The notes below the pieces were generated by a model. It was not told the DNA's origin. It ran no database searches and saw only the letters and a list, made by a program, of their open reading frames with translations. Below, one piece after another: positions 37,901 through 45,100 of a stretch of DNA of 64,000 bases. The stretch is from Marinilabiliaceae bacterium UBA5488 (lineage in GTDB: Bacteria; Bacteroidota; Bacteroidia; Bacteroidales; Marinilabiliaceae): contig DIPM01000035.1 in the NCBI GenBank assembly GCA_002427105.1, positions 67,247-131,246 on the forward strand. Reading direction: 5' to 3'. The translations under genes and the position numbers were made by a program. The stretch's first letter is position 1; every line of letters begins with the position of its first letter.

Positions 37901-38317
37901 GTAGGATTTATTTTCCCACAGATGCAGCCGGTGTTGAAATATAAGTTTGTTTGAGTCCCACTCCCATTCGACAGGACCGTAGGCATAAAAGTATAGTGCG
38001 TCCTTATAATGCCACACGCCAATTTCGGGCAAATCGTCGGGACGTTCGGCGCTGTTAAGGCGGGGCACCATTTTCCCTCCATTGCCAAAGACTGAAACTG
38101 CCGCGGGATTGGTATAGCCCCATGAGCGAAGGGTGGCATATGGTATGCGGTGTATGCCGGTCTGACTGACAGCTACTTTATTCCAAGTGCCACTAGCTAA
38201 AGCAGAATTCGCCAAAAAATTTGATTCAGCCGTTTCCCCCTCATCAACAGACGCATTCTGAGCTATCATTTGAATTATAGCTGCAAAAAGCATCAATGTA
38301 ATAAATAACTTTCGCAT
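34907..38317 (-). CDS. porU: T9SS sortase PorU (gingipain-like C25 peptidase)
   Basis: 1136 residues, close to the Porphyromonas enzyme. Signal peptide (MRKLFITLMLFAAIIQMIAQ), long N-terminal beta domain, then a peptidase C25 domain with LLFGHGSYD, catalytic His647 in FVGHGGV and Cys681 in TATCEFSRYD. The C-terminus (YPNPLH, then PGIYLVRF) has the look of a T9SS sorting domain. PorU removes the sorting domain of T9SS cargo at the cell surface and links cargo to A-LPS. porV follows after 81 bp. Confidence 0.96.
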   Translation of the reverse strand: MRKLFITLMLFAAIIQMIAQNASVDEGETAESNFLANSALASGTWNKVAVSQTGIHRIPYATLRSWGYTNPAAVSVFGNGGKMVPRLNSAERPDDLPEIGVWHYKDALYFYAYGPVEWEWDSNKLIFQHRLHLWENKSYYFISDSKGLPKAIETLPAVGTTPSRSVSSYDHRTYHEMESISLILSGRKWFGESFSVTNNTLERTLNFQIPDRISSEELRISAAVAGRSALVNQFNFKINEDAFPALVLSVPPLDISRYDSHFARETSGMGRATAGNGELNVLVQYTDLNSNATGWLDYITINSRAALNLRNGELQFRDFSSVSPGETLEFNISNADQSTVIWDVSHRLSPARIALTTAGNTASFRINGDNLYREFVAFNPSATFPSPTLVGAVSNQNLHAISQAHYIIVAPDLFLSQALELAEIHRTRQGLNVEVVTPTQLYNEFSWGHTDPTAIRSFMRMFYERWGSDNENSPRYLLLFGHGSYDSRTEDPDKKSLIVTYQSENSVHITDSYVTDDYFGFLDPSEGDSDRYDRLDIGIGRIPARTQEEATIAVEKIKRYLDNQDSGNWRKLLTFLADDGDFTIHMRDADLLAEKVEGNHPEFDIRKIYLDNYKKTSSHTGERSPGAQNMVDRTIAEGTLLFNFVGHGGVNGLTGEQVITKAGIEKWSNSRKLPLFVTATCEFSRYDKPLDISAGERVLFNPHGGGIALLSTTRVVYSGLNFQLNNAFFNYVFERDEEGNTPTLGEIIKNTKNNAGNSVNKLNFSLLGDPALKIIYPQLKVKTTAINNKPLTEIPDTLKALSKAHIRGEITNNAGIRLNDYNGKVDVIVYDKRLETTTLGNGGETPFKFKNYSNILFKGIATVTNGEFEASFMIPYDIRYNYAPGKISYYARSEDSGEAFGAFKDVIIGGSSDITTGDNEGPDIELYLNHSGFKPGDKTGSSPLLYANIFDEAGINTSGNGIGHDIIVIINGETNKPIILNDYFQAKPDDYRAGSIIYQLPEMKPGTYELSFRAWDNYNNSRTASLSFVVDDTNDLTIRNFKWYPNPLHSNSTGYYSFETDEPNAALTITAETIAFSGTVAGRSKSLTVAEGNHVEGLPLPLSEIGIRYPGIYLVRFHIKSASGKETQRVEKIVVK

Positions 38318-38386
38318 CCCCCGGCTCCTTTTGGTTTCCCCTTTTATAACAGTAAGATTCTTAAGATAAGACCTAAATTATCGGCA

Positions 38387-38394
38387 CAAATTTA
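38387..38394 (-). promoter_or_regulatory. Promoter -7 element for porU
   Basis: TAAATTTG on the minus strand, exact TAnnTTTG match 70 bp before the porU ATG. No clear -33 element. Confidence 0.5.
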
Positions 38395-38656
38395 GTGTAA
38401 AAAATTATCTATCCTGTTAAACGGAATTTTTTAGCTAAAATTGCGTTCCTGAATATTATAAAGAGGCGATATTCTTAGGCAAGTAAAAAAGCCTTGCTTT
38501 AATGTACCAAAATGTAAAATATAGCGTTTAGGGAAAAGAATGCCTGAGAGCGATTTTGTAAATATAGATTTCCAGATAGTGAGCAGCCATAAAGAAAAGT
38601 CTTTAAATAGGCTGAAAAAAAAATTATATTAAGAAGTTTTTCCTATAACCTTTTTC

Positions 38657-38664
38657 TAAATTTG
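38657..38664 (+). promoter_or_regulatory. Distal -7 element upstream of gldJ
   Basis: TAAATTTG, exact consensus match about 97 bp before the gldJ ATG; possible second promoter. Confidence 0.45.
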
Positions 38665-38687
38665 CAGTATAAAGCAGAGATTGACAG

Positions 38688-38719
38688 TTGTAAATAGCTG
38701 TTAGAAATAGTTATCTTTG
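38688..38719 (+). promoter_or_regulatory. Proximal promoter of gldJ
   Basis: -33 TTG (38688-38690), 21-bp spacer and -7 TATCTTTG (38712-38719), 42 bp before the ATG. Confidence 0.7.
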
Positions 38720-38760
38720 CACATTAAAAGCAAGTAAATTAGAATTCAACAAAATAAGCT

Positions 38761-40245
38761 ATGAAATTCAAATCCAGTTTGTTACTAATTACTTTGGCAG
38801 CCGTGATGGTGCTGGGTTCATGTGGAAACAGCAAAAAGAGTGTTTCTTCTACCACAGGATGGGCGTATAATGATCCTGATTTCGGTGGCTTTGAGTATCT
38901 TGAAGGATACGAGCAGGGAACCGGTCCCGGCCTTGTTTTTATCGAGGGTGGTACATTTATCATGGGTCAGGTTGAAGAAGATGTAATGAGAGAATGGAAT
39001 AATATTCCAAAACGCGTTACCGTACCTTCATTTTATATGGATGAGACAGAGGTTCGTAATGCCGATTATCGCGAATACCTATACTGGATAAGCCGTGTCT
39101 TTGTGGACTATCCGGAGGTTTATCGCAATGCTCTTCCCGACACTTTGGTATGGCGACGTCCGATGGCTTACAACGAGCCTTTTGTAGAAAACTACTTTCG
39201 CCATCCTGCCTTTAGTGAATATCCTGTTGTGGGAGTAAACTGGATTCAGGCCAACAACTTCTGCGCATGGCGTACTGATCGCGTTAACGAGAAGATTTTG
39301 GTTGACAAGGGTATTCTTGAATTGGATATTAATCAACAGAATGAAAACAACTTCAATACTGAAGCTTATCTATTAGGTCAATATGACGGCGTTGAAGGTC
39401 GTCGCCCTTTGAAGGATCTTGATCCAAATAAAGATACTCGCCGGGTTCGCTCTGATGATGGTATTATGTTACCCAGATATCGTCTTCCAACTGAAGCTGA
39501 ATGGGAATATGCAGCGTTGGGCCTGATTGGTAATTCTTACGAGGAGCGCTTGACTAATCGCAGAATTTATCCATGGGATGGTCACATTCTTAGGAATCCG
39601 GCTAAGGGAGAGCGCGGCAGAATGATGGCCAACTTTATCCGTGGTACAGGTGACTATATGGGTATGGCCGGTTCTTTGAATGACGGTGGTGATGTTACCG
39701 TTCCTGTTAAGTCTTTCTATCCTAATGATTATGGTCTTTATTGTATGGCCGGCAACGTTAATGAATGGGTAGCCGATGTTTATCGTCCATTATCATTCGG
39801 CGATATGGAAGAGTTCAGCCCCTATCGTGGAAATATCTTTCAACAAAAGGTGTTGGATGGTGAAGGAATGGTTGTAGATAAAGATGAATTTGGACGTATC
39901 CGTTATCGTGAAGAAACTGACGAGGATATTCTAGATCGTGCAAACTATCGTACTGCTGATAATCGCAATTATAAAGATGGCGACCCCGTTTCCAATATTT
40001 CTACCGGTGACGGATGGACTGAAGCTGATGCTAACACAAATTCGATGTATGCAGGAAGCTCGGGTTCTTTGGGAAGCATGATTTCCGATCAGTCTCGTGT
40101 TTATAAAGGAGGAGGATGGAGAGACAGAGCTTTCTGGTTGAGCCCCGGTACTCGTCGTTATCTTGATGAACGTGAGGCTCGTGATGATTTAGGTTTCCGC
40201 TGCGCTATGACTCGCGTTGGGAATCCTGTAAAGCAGAAGAAATAA
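38761..40245 (+). CDS. gldJ: Gliding motility/T9SS lipoprotein GldJ
   Basis: 494 residues. Lipobox VLGSC (Cys21). The rest is a formylglycine-generating-enzyme-like fold: FIEGGTFIMGQ, SFYMDETEVRNADY, RLPTEAEWEYAAL, MAGNVNEWVADVY, GGWRDRAFWLSPG and LGFRCAM. GldJ is related to GldK/PorK but is non-enzymatic; in Flavobacterium it is required for gliding and stabilises GldK. The neighbourhood porV-porU / gldJ-murF is the conserved Bacteroidota arrangement, which supports GldJ rather than GldK. Confidence 0.92.
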   Translation: MKFKSSLLLITLAAVMVLGSCGNSKKSVSSTTGWAYNDPDFGGFEYLEGYEQGTGPGLVFIEGGTFIMGQVEEDVMREWNNIPKRVTVPSFYMDETEVRNADYREYLYWISRVFVDYPEVYRNALPDTLVWRRPMAYNEPFVENYFRHPAFSEYPVVGVNWIQANNFCAWRTDRVNEKILVDKGILELDINQQNENNFNTEAYLLGQYDGVEGRRPLKDLDPNKDTRRVRSDDGIMLPRYRLPTEAEWEYAALGLIGNSYEERLTNRRIYPWDGHILRNPAKGERGRMMANFIRGTGDYMGMAGSLNDGGDVTVPVKSFYPNDYGLYCMAGNVNEWVADVYRPLSFGDMEEFSPYRGNIFQQKVLDGEGMVVDKDEFGRIRYREETDEDILDRANYRTADNRNYKDGDPVSNISTGDGWTEADANTNSMYAGSSGSLGSMISDQSRVYKGGGWRDRAFWLSPGTRRYLDEREARDDLGFRCAMTRVGNPVKQKK

Positions 40246-40263
40246 GTTTAAATAAATTTTATA

Positions 40264-40292
40264 AAAAAAGCCGGTTCCAAACCGGCTTTTTT
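40264..40292 (+). terminator. Terminator of gldJ
   Basis: A perfect 13-bp stem (six A, GCCGGTT, 3-nt loop, AACCGGC, six T). Confidence 0.93.
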
Positions 40293-40332
40293 GCATTTTT
40301 GCGATATATTCACAAGGCAAAAAACTCATCCG

Positions 40333-41628
40333 GTGGAGAAACTTTATCCTTATTATCTTAAGCATCGCTTAGTCACTACTGATAGTCGCAACTGTCCGGA
40401 AGGATCGATTTATTTTGCTTTAAAGGGCGATCGTTTCGACGGCAATGAATTTGCTGCTTCGGCGCTGCAGCAGGGCAGTTCCCTTGCTGTTGTAGATAAT
40501 CCATTATTAAAAGTCAAGCCGGGCTGTTATTGGGTGCCTGATGTTCTGAGTACCTTGCAGGAGTTAGCCGCACATCATAGACGCATGTTGGGGCTTAGGG
40601 TAATAGGAATAACCGGGAGTAACGGAAAGACGACCACTAAGGAGTTGATGGCAGCTGTTTTAGGCACTACTTATAAACTGTGGTTTACCCAGGGGAATTT
40701 GAATAATCATATAGGAGTGCCCTTAACCCTGTTGTCGATTCCTGCCGATACAGAGCTTGCCGTTGTAGAAATGGGAGCTAATCATATAGGGGAGATTGCC
40801 CGCTTATGCGAAATTGCCCAGCCTGATTATGGGCTAATCACCAATGTGGGTAAGGCTCATCTTGAGGGTTTCGGATCCTTTGAAGGGGTAAAAAGGGCGA
40901 AGGTTGAACTCTATCGCTACCTTGAAAGGAAGGGTGGAAAGGTGTTTGTAAATATTGACAGCAAGGCACTGTCTGAGATGCTGGGCGGCTATGCTTTTGA
41001 GCTAAGTTATGGCGAGTCGGAGAAGGCTATGGTGCATGGCTTTGAAGCCCTTGCGGCTCCATTTTTGAGCTTTTCATGGCGGATTAAAAACAAGCCGGAA
41101 AGTTATAGAGCTGAGACCAGGCTCACAGGTTTATATAACTTAGAGAATGTTCTGGCAGCGATTGCTGTTGGTGTCTATTTTGATGTTCCTCACGATAAAA
41201 TAAATAAAGCACTAAGCTCCTACCTTCCCTCGAATAATAGGTCGCAGGTGCTTGAAACAGGGTGCAATAAAGTGGTTCTTGATGCTTATAATGCTAATCC
41301 GACAAGTATGCATGCTGCACTTGATAATTTTTTGGCCATGGATGAGGATAATAAAGTACTTATTCTTGGGGGAATGAAGGAGCTTGGCAGCGAGAGCCTA
41401 AAGGAGCATCAGATACTTGTGGAAAGACTCTTAAAGGAAGAAGTGCCGGTCTGCTATTTTGTTGGCCGCGAGTTTAAGGATATTGTTCCCGCGGTTAAGG
41501 ACTGGGTGTGGTTTGAGAATTCTGAAAGACTCAATGAATACCTGAAAGCGAAACCTTTGAATGATGCGCTGGTACTTGTAAAAGGCAGCCGGTCAAATAG
41601 TCTTGAGGCGGTGCTTGAATCCTTATAA
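40333..41628 (+). CDS. murF: UDP-MurNAc-tripeptide:D-Ala-D-Ala ligase
   Basis: 431 residues from GTG 40333. The open frame reaches back to a TTG at 40291, but that codon sits in the T-run of the gldJ terminator, and the GTG start gives VEKLYPYYLKHRLVTTDSRN, which aligns with family N-termini. ATP-binding GITGSNGKTTTKELM is clear, followed by the Mur ligase central (EMGANHIGEI) and C-terminal (DAYNANPTSM) motifs. It adds D-Ala-D-Ala to complete the peptidoglycan precursor. A possible -7 element, CATTTTTG at 40294-40301, lies just after the terminator. Confidence 0.96.
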   Translation: MEKLYPYYLKHRLVTTDSRNCPEGSIYFALKGDRFDGNEFAASALQQGSSLAVVDNPLLKVKPGCYWVPDVLSTLQELAAHHRRMLGLRVIGITGSNGKTTTKELMAAVLGTTYKLWFTQGNLNNHIGVPLTLLSIPADTELAVVEMGANHIGEIARLCEIAQPDYGLITNVGKAHLEGFGSFEGVKRAKVELYRYLERKGGKVFVNIDSKALSEMLGGYAFELSYGESEKAMVHGFEALAAPFLSFSWRIKNKPESYRAETRLTGLYNLENVLAAIAVGVYFDVPHDKINKALSSYLPSNNRSQVLETGCNKVVLDAYNANPTSMHAALDNFLAMDEDNKVLILGGMKELGSESLKEHQILVERLLKEEVPVCYFVGREFKDIVPAVKDWVWFENSERLNEYLKAKPLNDALVLVKGSRSNSLEAVLESL

Positions 41629-42657
41629 GGAAGAGCCTTTAAATTTCAGTTGCCCGAATTTCTTCCTTTTGCGTAAGTAGAAGTCGAAGACTAGCGAGCC
41701 TTTGTACATCTCAGTATGTTTTTTGTGAGTGACAAGCGGATTAAGTAAGTTACGTTTTTTGCGGAATTTAGCGTAATCCCTTATAAAGTGCCGGTGAGCC
41801 TTGAAAACTGCGGCTGCATTTTTAGGCTCTTTGCTCAAAAGGAAATTAATAAGGGCTGCCAGGTCAAGCAGAAGCCGCAGGGCTATTATTAAGCCAAGAG
41901 CCTTTGCCTGATAGTTTTTCAATATCATAAAGAGATTGTTGCGGAAGTTAAGGTAGGTTTTGCCCGGACTGCTGTAATCAAGAGTTCCCCCGCCAATATG
42001 AAACACCTCGCTTGAAGGGACAAAAAGTATTTTATATCCTCTGTTTTTAATTCTCCAGCACCAATCGACTTCTTCCATGTGGGCGAAGAAGTCGCCGTCA
42101 AAGCCTCCACTGCGGCGAAACAGTTCTGTACGTACCATCAGAGCTGCTCCGCTGCCCCAGAATATAGAATCCTGATTGCTGTATTGACGCTTGTCTTCTT
42201 CCACTTCATTAAATATGCGCCCCCTGCAGAAAGTATATCCAAAACTGTCGATAAATCCTCCCGCAGCTCCGGCGTGTTCAAAGTAAGAGCGATTGTTGTA
42301 GCTTTTAATTTTTGGCACGACCGCGGCAGCATCGCGGTTGTTGTCCATTGCCTTTAGCAGTGGTGGAAGCCAGTTATGCCCCGGCTCCACATCGGAGTTT
42401 AGCAGAAGAGAGTAGTCGCTTGTAATACTTGCAAGGGCGCGGTTATAGCCTTCTGCAAATCCGTAATTTCTTTCAAGCTCAATAAGCTTCACCGAAGGCA
42501 TATTCTCTTTTATCCACTTCACTGAATCGTCGCTTGAGCCGTTGTCAGCCACAACAAGAGTTACTCCTTCTATATTTGAGCGTTCGGCCACCAAAGGCAA
42601 AAGCTTTTGGAGAAGCGGGCGACTGTTCCAGTTAAGTATTATTACTGAAAGTGTCAT
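41623..42657 (-). CDS. Family 2 glycosyltransferase, rhamnosyltransferase-like
   Basis: 344 residues. GT-A domain: LSVIILNWNSRPLLQKLLPL, VADNGSSDDS, LNSDVEPG (DxD-like) and DGDFFAHMEEVDWCWRIKNRG, the WbbL-type pattern. A hydrophobic segment near 255-275 may anchor it to the inner membrane. The start overlaps the end of the acyltransferase by 4 bp, so they are translationally coupled, pointing to surface polysaccharide or LPS synthesis. The 3' end overlaps murF tail-to-tail by 6 bp. Confidence 0.9.
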   Translation of the reverse strand: MTLSVIILNWNSRPLLQKLLPLVAERSNIEGVTLVVADNGSSDDSVKWIKENMPSVKLIELERNYGFAEGYNRALASITSDYSLLLNSDVEPGHNWLPPLLKAMDNNRDAAAVVPKIKSYNNRSYFEHAGAAGGFIDSFGYTFCRGRIFNEVEEDKRQYSNQDSIFWGSGAALMVRTELFRRSGGFDGDFFAHMEEVDWCWRIKNRGYKILFVPSSEVFHIGGGTLDYSSPGKTYLNFRNNLFMILKNYQAKALGLIIALRLLLDLAALINFLLSKEPKNAAAVFKAHRHFIRDYAKFRKKRNLLNPLVTHKKHTEMYKGSLVFDFYLRKRKKFGQLKFKGSSL

Positions 42658-43559
42658 AAGTCCTGGCTTTTATAAAGATAGGAGTATTTCCAGCGCTTGT
42701 GCGACCAGAGCCAGTATTGGGGTGCTTTTTTAATCTGATTCTCAAGCAGGCGAACATGCCATTCGGTGATATCAAACTCAGGCGATGAGGCAACATCTCC
42801 GGGGTATGGAATATAGGTCATCCGATAACGACCTCGTTTTATTTTCTCAAGCTGCCAATACACCACTTTTGAGCGGGTTAGCTTAGCCATTTTTTCGGGT
42901 CCGAGAATAACCGCCGTGTTTTGATTGAGAAAGTTTGTCCAATAATTAAGTTCAAACTTCGAAGGGCTTTGGTCTGATATCAGACCCAGGACAAAACGGC
43001 GGTTTTGTTGCTTAAGCTTGACTATTTCGCGGGCGGTGGAATTAAGCGGGATGTTTCTTGAGCCGAATCGACCACGCATCTTAATCATAAGTTTATCAAA
43101 CTGCTTGTTTTTCAAAGGACGATAAACAGAGAGTCCTTCGGCCTGATATTGCCGACTAACAACCGGTGTCCATTCCCAGTTACAATAATGGCCTAATACA
43201 GCAATTACGTCGTTGCCCTCCTTTAATAACTCCTGCATCACTTCGGGATTGCAAACCTCAACTCTTTTTTGAATTTTATCAATATCGATATGCATTAAAG
43301 CGATGGTTTCTGCAAAGAGGTCGCAGAAATGGCGGTAGAAGCCAATGCGGATTTTACGAATTTCCAGTTCTGATTTGTCAGGAAAGGAGTTTCTGAGGTT
43401 TTTGTTTATCACCTTGCGACGATAGCCAAAGCCAGCCACAATTATAAATAGGAAATTGGAAATGCCGTAAAGCAGGGCGAGTGGCAGGCGGGCGATTAAC
43501 CACAGTAGCGGATAAGCTATTGTAAAGCCCAATGATCGTTTTTCCTTTTGTTTTGCCAT
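42654..43559 (-). CDS. LpxL/HtrB-like lysophospholipid acyltransferase
   Basis: 301 residues. One N-terminal membrane segment (about 11-42), then the HxxxxD/E catalytic motif in VLGHYCNWEWTPV (about 119-131) and later QSPSK and GPEKMAKLT elements seen in lipid A acyltransferases. It probably adds a secondary acyl chain to lipid A or a related lipid in the inner membrane. It begins 1 bp after the inositol monophosphatase stop. Confidence 0.9.
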   Translation of the reverse strand: MAKQKEKRSLGFTIAYPLLWLIARLPLALLYGISNFLFIIVAGFGYRRKVINKNLRNSFPDKSELEIRKIRIGFYRHFCDLFAETIALMHIDIDKIQKRVEVCNPEVMQELLKEGNDVIAVLGHYCNWEWTPVVSRQYQAEGLSVYRPLKNKQFDKLMIKMRGRFGSRNIPLNSTAREIVKLKQQNRRFVLGLISDQSPSKFELNYWTNFLNQNTAVILGPEKMAKLTRSKVVYWQLEKIKRGRYRMTYIPYPGDVASSPEFDITEWHVRLLENQIKKAPQYWLWSHKRWKYSYLYKSQDL

Positions 43560-43560
43560 A

Positions 43561-44355
43561 TTATTTCAGGTAGCCAGCCACGACGGTTTGCATTTCATCA
43601 AAAAGCAGGCTGTTGGCTGTTACTATCTGACGACCGAAGAGGTAATTATTGCCACCCGAAAAATCGGATACTTTGCCGCCTGCTTCCTGAATGATAAAAG
43701 CTCCTGCTGCTACATCCCAGGCCTTCAGATCATATTCATAAAAAGCATCAATGCGCCCACAGGCCACATAAGCCAAATCGGCAGCCGCTGAGCCGAGTCG
43801 TCGCATCCCGTGACTGTTCTGCATAAAATAGTTGAGAGACTCGATAAACTGATCCATCTTTGAGAAGTTGGTATAAGGAAAGCCGGTGGCAATCAGGCTG
43901 TCTGCAACTTTAGAGGCTTTTGATACCCTTATTTGCTTGTCATTCAGGAAGGCTCCTCCGCCCTTCCAGGCATAGAAGCATTCGTCAAGTCCCGCTTCAT
44001 ATACTGCACCCGCCACTATAGCTTCATCTTCCATTAGGGCTATGCTAATACAGTAGGGGAAGAGCCCGTGAATAAAATTCGTGGTGCCATCTATCGGGTC
44101 AATAATCCAATTGTATTTCTTACCTACCTTATCGGAGCTGTTCTCCTCAGCAATAAAGCCCGACTCAGGCAGAAGTTTTGATAACAGTCTTACAAGAGTC
44201 GCCTCGGTCTGCCTGTCAAATTTAGTGACGAAGTCGTTTTTGCCTTTAGATTCTGCCTCCGGCGTCTCCTTTTCTCTGCTTTCTCTTAATGCCCTGCCCG
44301 TTGTCTGCGATATATCTGCAAGCTTAAGGCAGATATCTTTATAGTTGATAGTCAT
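43561..44355 (-). CDS. Inositol monophosphatase family protein
   Basis: 264 residues. Family motifs: FVTKFDRQTEATL, IAEENSS, WIIDPIDGTTNFIHG (metal-binding DPIDGT) and AWDVAAGAFI near the C-terminus. Members hydrolyse inositol phosphate, 3'-phosphoadenosine phosphate or fructose bisphosphate; which applies here is unclear. It leads the operon with the acyltransferase and glycosyltransferase. Confidence 0.93.
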   Translation of the reverse strand: MTINYKDICLKLADISQTTGRALRESREKETPEAESKGKNDFVTKFDRQTEATLVRLLSKLLPESGFIAEENSSDKVGKKYNWIIDPIDGTTNFIHGLFPYCISIALMEDEAIVAGAVYEAGLDECFYAWKGGGAFLNDKQIRVSKASKVADSLIATGFPYTNFSKMDQFIESLNYFMQNSHGMRRLGSAAADLAYVACGRIDAFYEYDLKAWDVAAGAFIIQEAGGKVSDFSGGNNYLFGRQIVTANSLLFDEMQTVVAGYLK

Positions 44356-44374
44356 TGTTTCTGATTTTGAAACA

Positions 44375-44382
44375 CAAAGATA
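44375..44382 (-). promoter_or_regulatory. Promoter -7 element for the IMPase operon
   Basis: TATCTTTG on the minus strand, exact match 20 bp before the start codon. The region where a -33 element would sit adjoins the palindrome at 44401-44429. Confidence 0.6.
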
Positions 44383-44400
44383 ATAAAAACAATGAGGACT

Positions 44401-44429
44401 TATCAGTCAACAATGACTGTTGACTGATA
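44401..44429. promoter_or_regulatory. Perfect 12-bp palindrome, candidate operator
   Basis: TATCAGTCAACA and TGTTGACTGATA flank a 5-nt centre. There is no T-run on either side, so it does not look like a terminator. It sits just upstream of the -7 element of the IMPase operon, where a regulator would bind. Confidence 0.6.
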
Positions 44430-44528
44430 TCAATGAATAGTCAAAAGGGTATTGATAAAGAGTTATGAGTTAAAACAGATAGAAGCTCTTCAAAATAGCC
44501 GGTGTTCTGACTGTTTTTTCGGGAAGAC

Positions 44529-44765
44529 TTATATTTGTTTTAAAAGTTTTACGTATTCTTCCGGGGAAAGGTCTATTTCTCTAAGAATTTGACGAATTAA
44601 TGAACGGCTAATTCCTTGATTTCCATGGTGTGGTAGCGTGGTGTATCTTCCATCGGGATGGCGATAGAAGAAATGGCTGCCTTTTTGCCGCTTCAATTCG
44701 AAACCCAAATAGAAAAGAAGTTTTTCTATAATTTTGACCTTTACAATCGGCACCTTCGTGCTCAT
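44529..44765 (-). CDS. hicA: HicA family mRNA interferase toxin
   Basis: 78 residues. The dsRBD-like HicA fold has its catalytic His in RQKGSHFFYRHPDGR (about 26-40) and the later TTLPHHGNQGISRSLIRQIL. It cleaves mRNA when free of HicB. The start overlaps the hicB stop by 4 bp (ATGA). Gene order is antitoxin first, then toxin. Confidence 0.92.
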   Translation of the reverse strand: MSTKVPIVKVKIIEKLLFYLGFELKRQKGSHFFYRHPDGRYTTLPHHGNQGISRSLIRQILREIDLSPEEYVKLLKQI

Positions 44766-44989
44766 AATGCAGCCGATATTTGCTGGAAACCCACAAAATC
44801 AGGAAGGTTGTTCAGCTCGTCTTCTTCTAGCTCCTCCAGGCACAGCTGCACAACCTCTTGCAGGTTTTTATATAGTTCGTCTAATGTCGAAGCCTGCGAA
44901 TGAGCACCAGGCAAGCCTGAAACAATACCTATATATTGGTTTGTCTCATTATCTCTGGTTATTTCAGCCGTAAATTTGTAATTCCTCAT
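44762..44989 (-). CDS. hicB: HicB family antitoxin, short form
   Basis: 75 residues. A degraded RNase-H-like HicB domain is visible: YKFTAEITRDNETNQYIGIV, LPGAHSQASTLDELYKNLQE and VQLCLEELEED. The DNA-binding (HTH or RHH) C-terminus found in longer HicB proteins is absent, so autoregulation would need another factor. It should bind and mask HicA. Confidence 0.9.
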   Translation of the reverse strand: MRNYKFTAEITRDNETNQYIGIVSGLPGAHSQASTLDELYKNLQEVVQLCLEELEEDELNNLPDFVGFQQISAAL

Positions 44990-45049
44990 AATTGTTTTAT
45001 TGTTATCAAAATGAAACGATTAATATTTGTATTTAATATCAATAGGGTC

Positions 45050-45095
45050 AAAAAAATCTTTAGAGCAGGAAAGAATCATCACTTATCCTGCTCTA
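45050..45095 (-). terminator. Terminator of the PhoH-like gene
   Basis: A perfect 10-bp stem (TAGAGCAGGA with TCCTGCTCTA) with a 15-nt loop, followed on the minus strand by AAGA and seven T. Confidence 0.8.
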
Positions 45096-45100
45096 TTTAT

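Larger units (their letters stand above)
38318..38760. other. 443-bp divergent control region between porU and gldJ
   Basis: AT-rich and without a supported gene. It contains promoters for both flanking T9SS genes: one minus-strand -7 element (38387-38394) and two plus-strand ones (38657-38664, 38688-38719). A 30-codon ORF at 38540-38632 has no promoter or recognisable family and is not called. Confidence 0.7.

Noticed and set aside
38540..38632. 30-codon ORF (MPESDFVNIDF...) between porU and gldJ
   Set aside because: No promoter just upstream and no recognisable family; length could arise by chance in AT-rich DNA. Conservation in relatives would change this.
44529..44989. HicBA as a sign of a larger mobile island
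   Set aside because: No integrase, transposase, direct repeats or composition change was seen around it; flanking genes are core functions.
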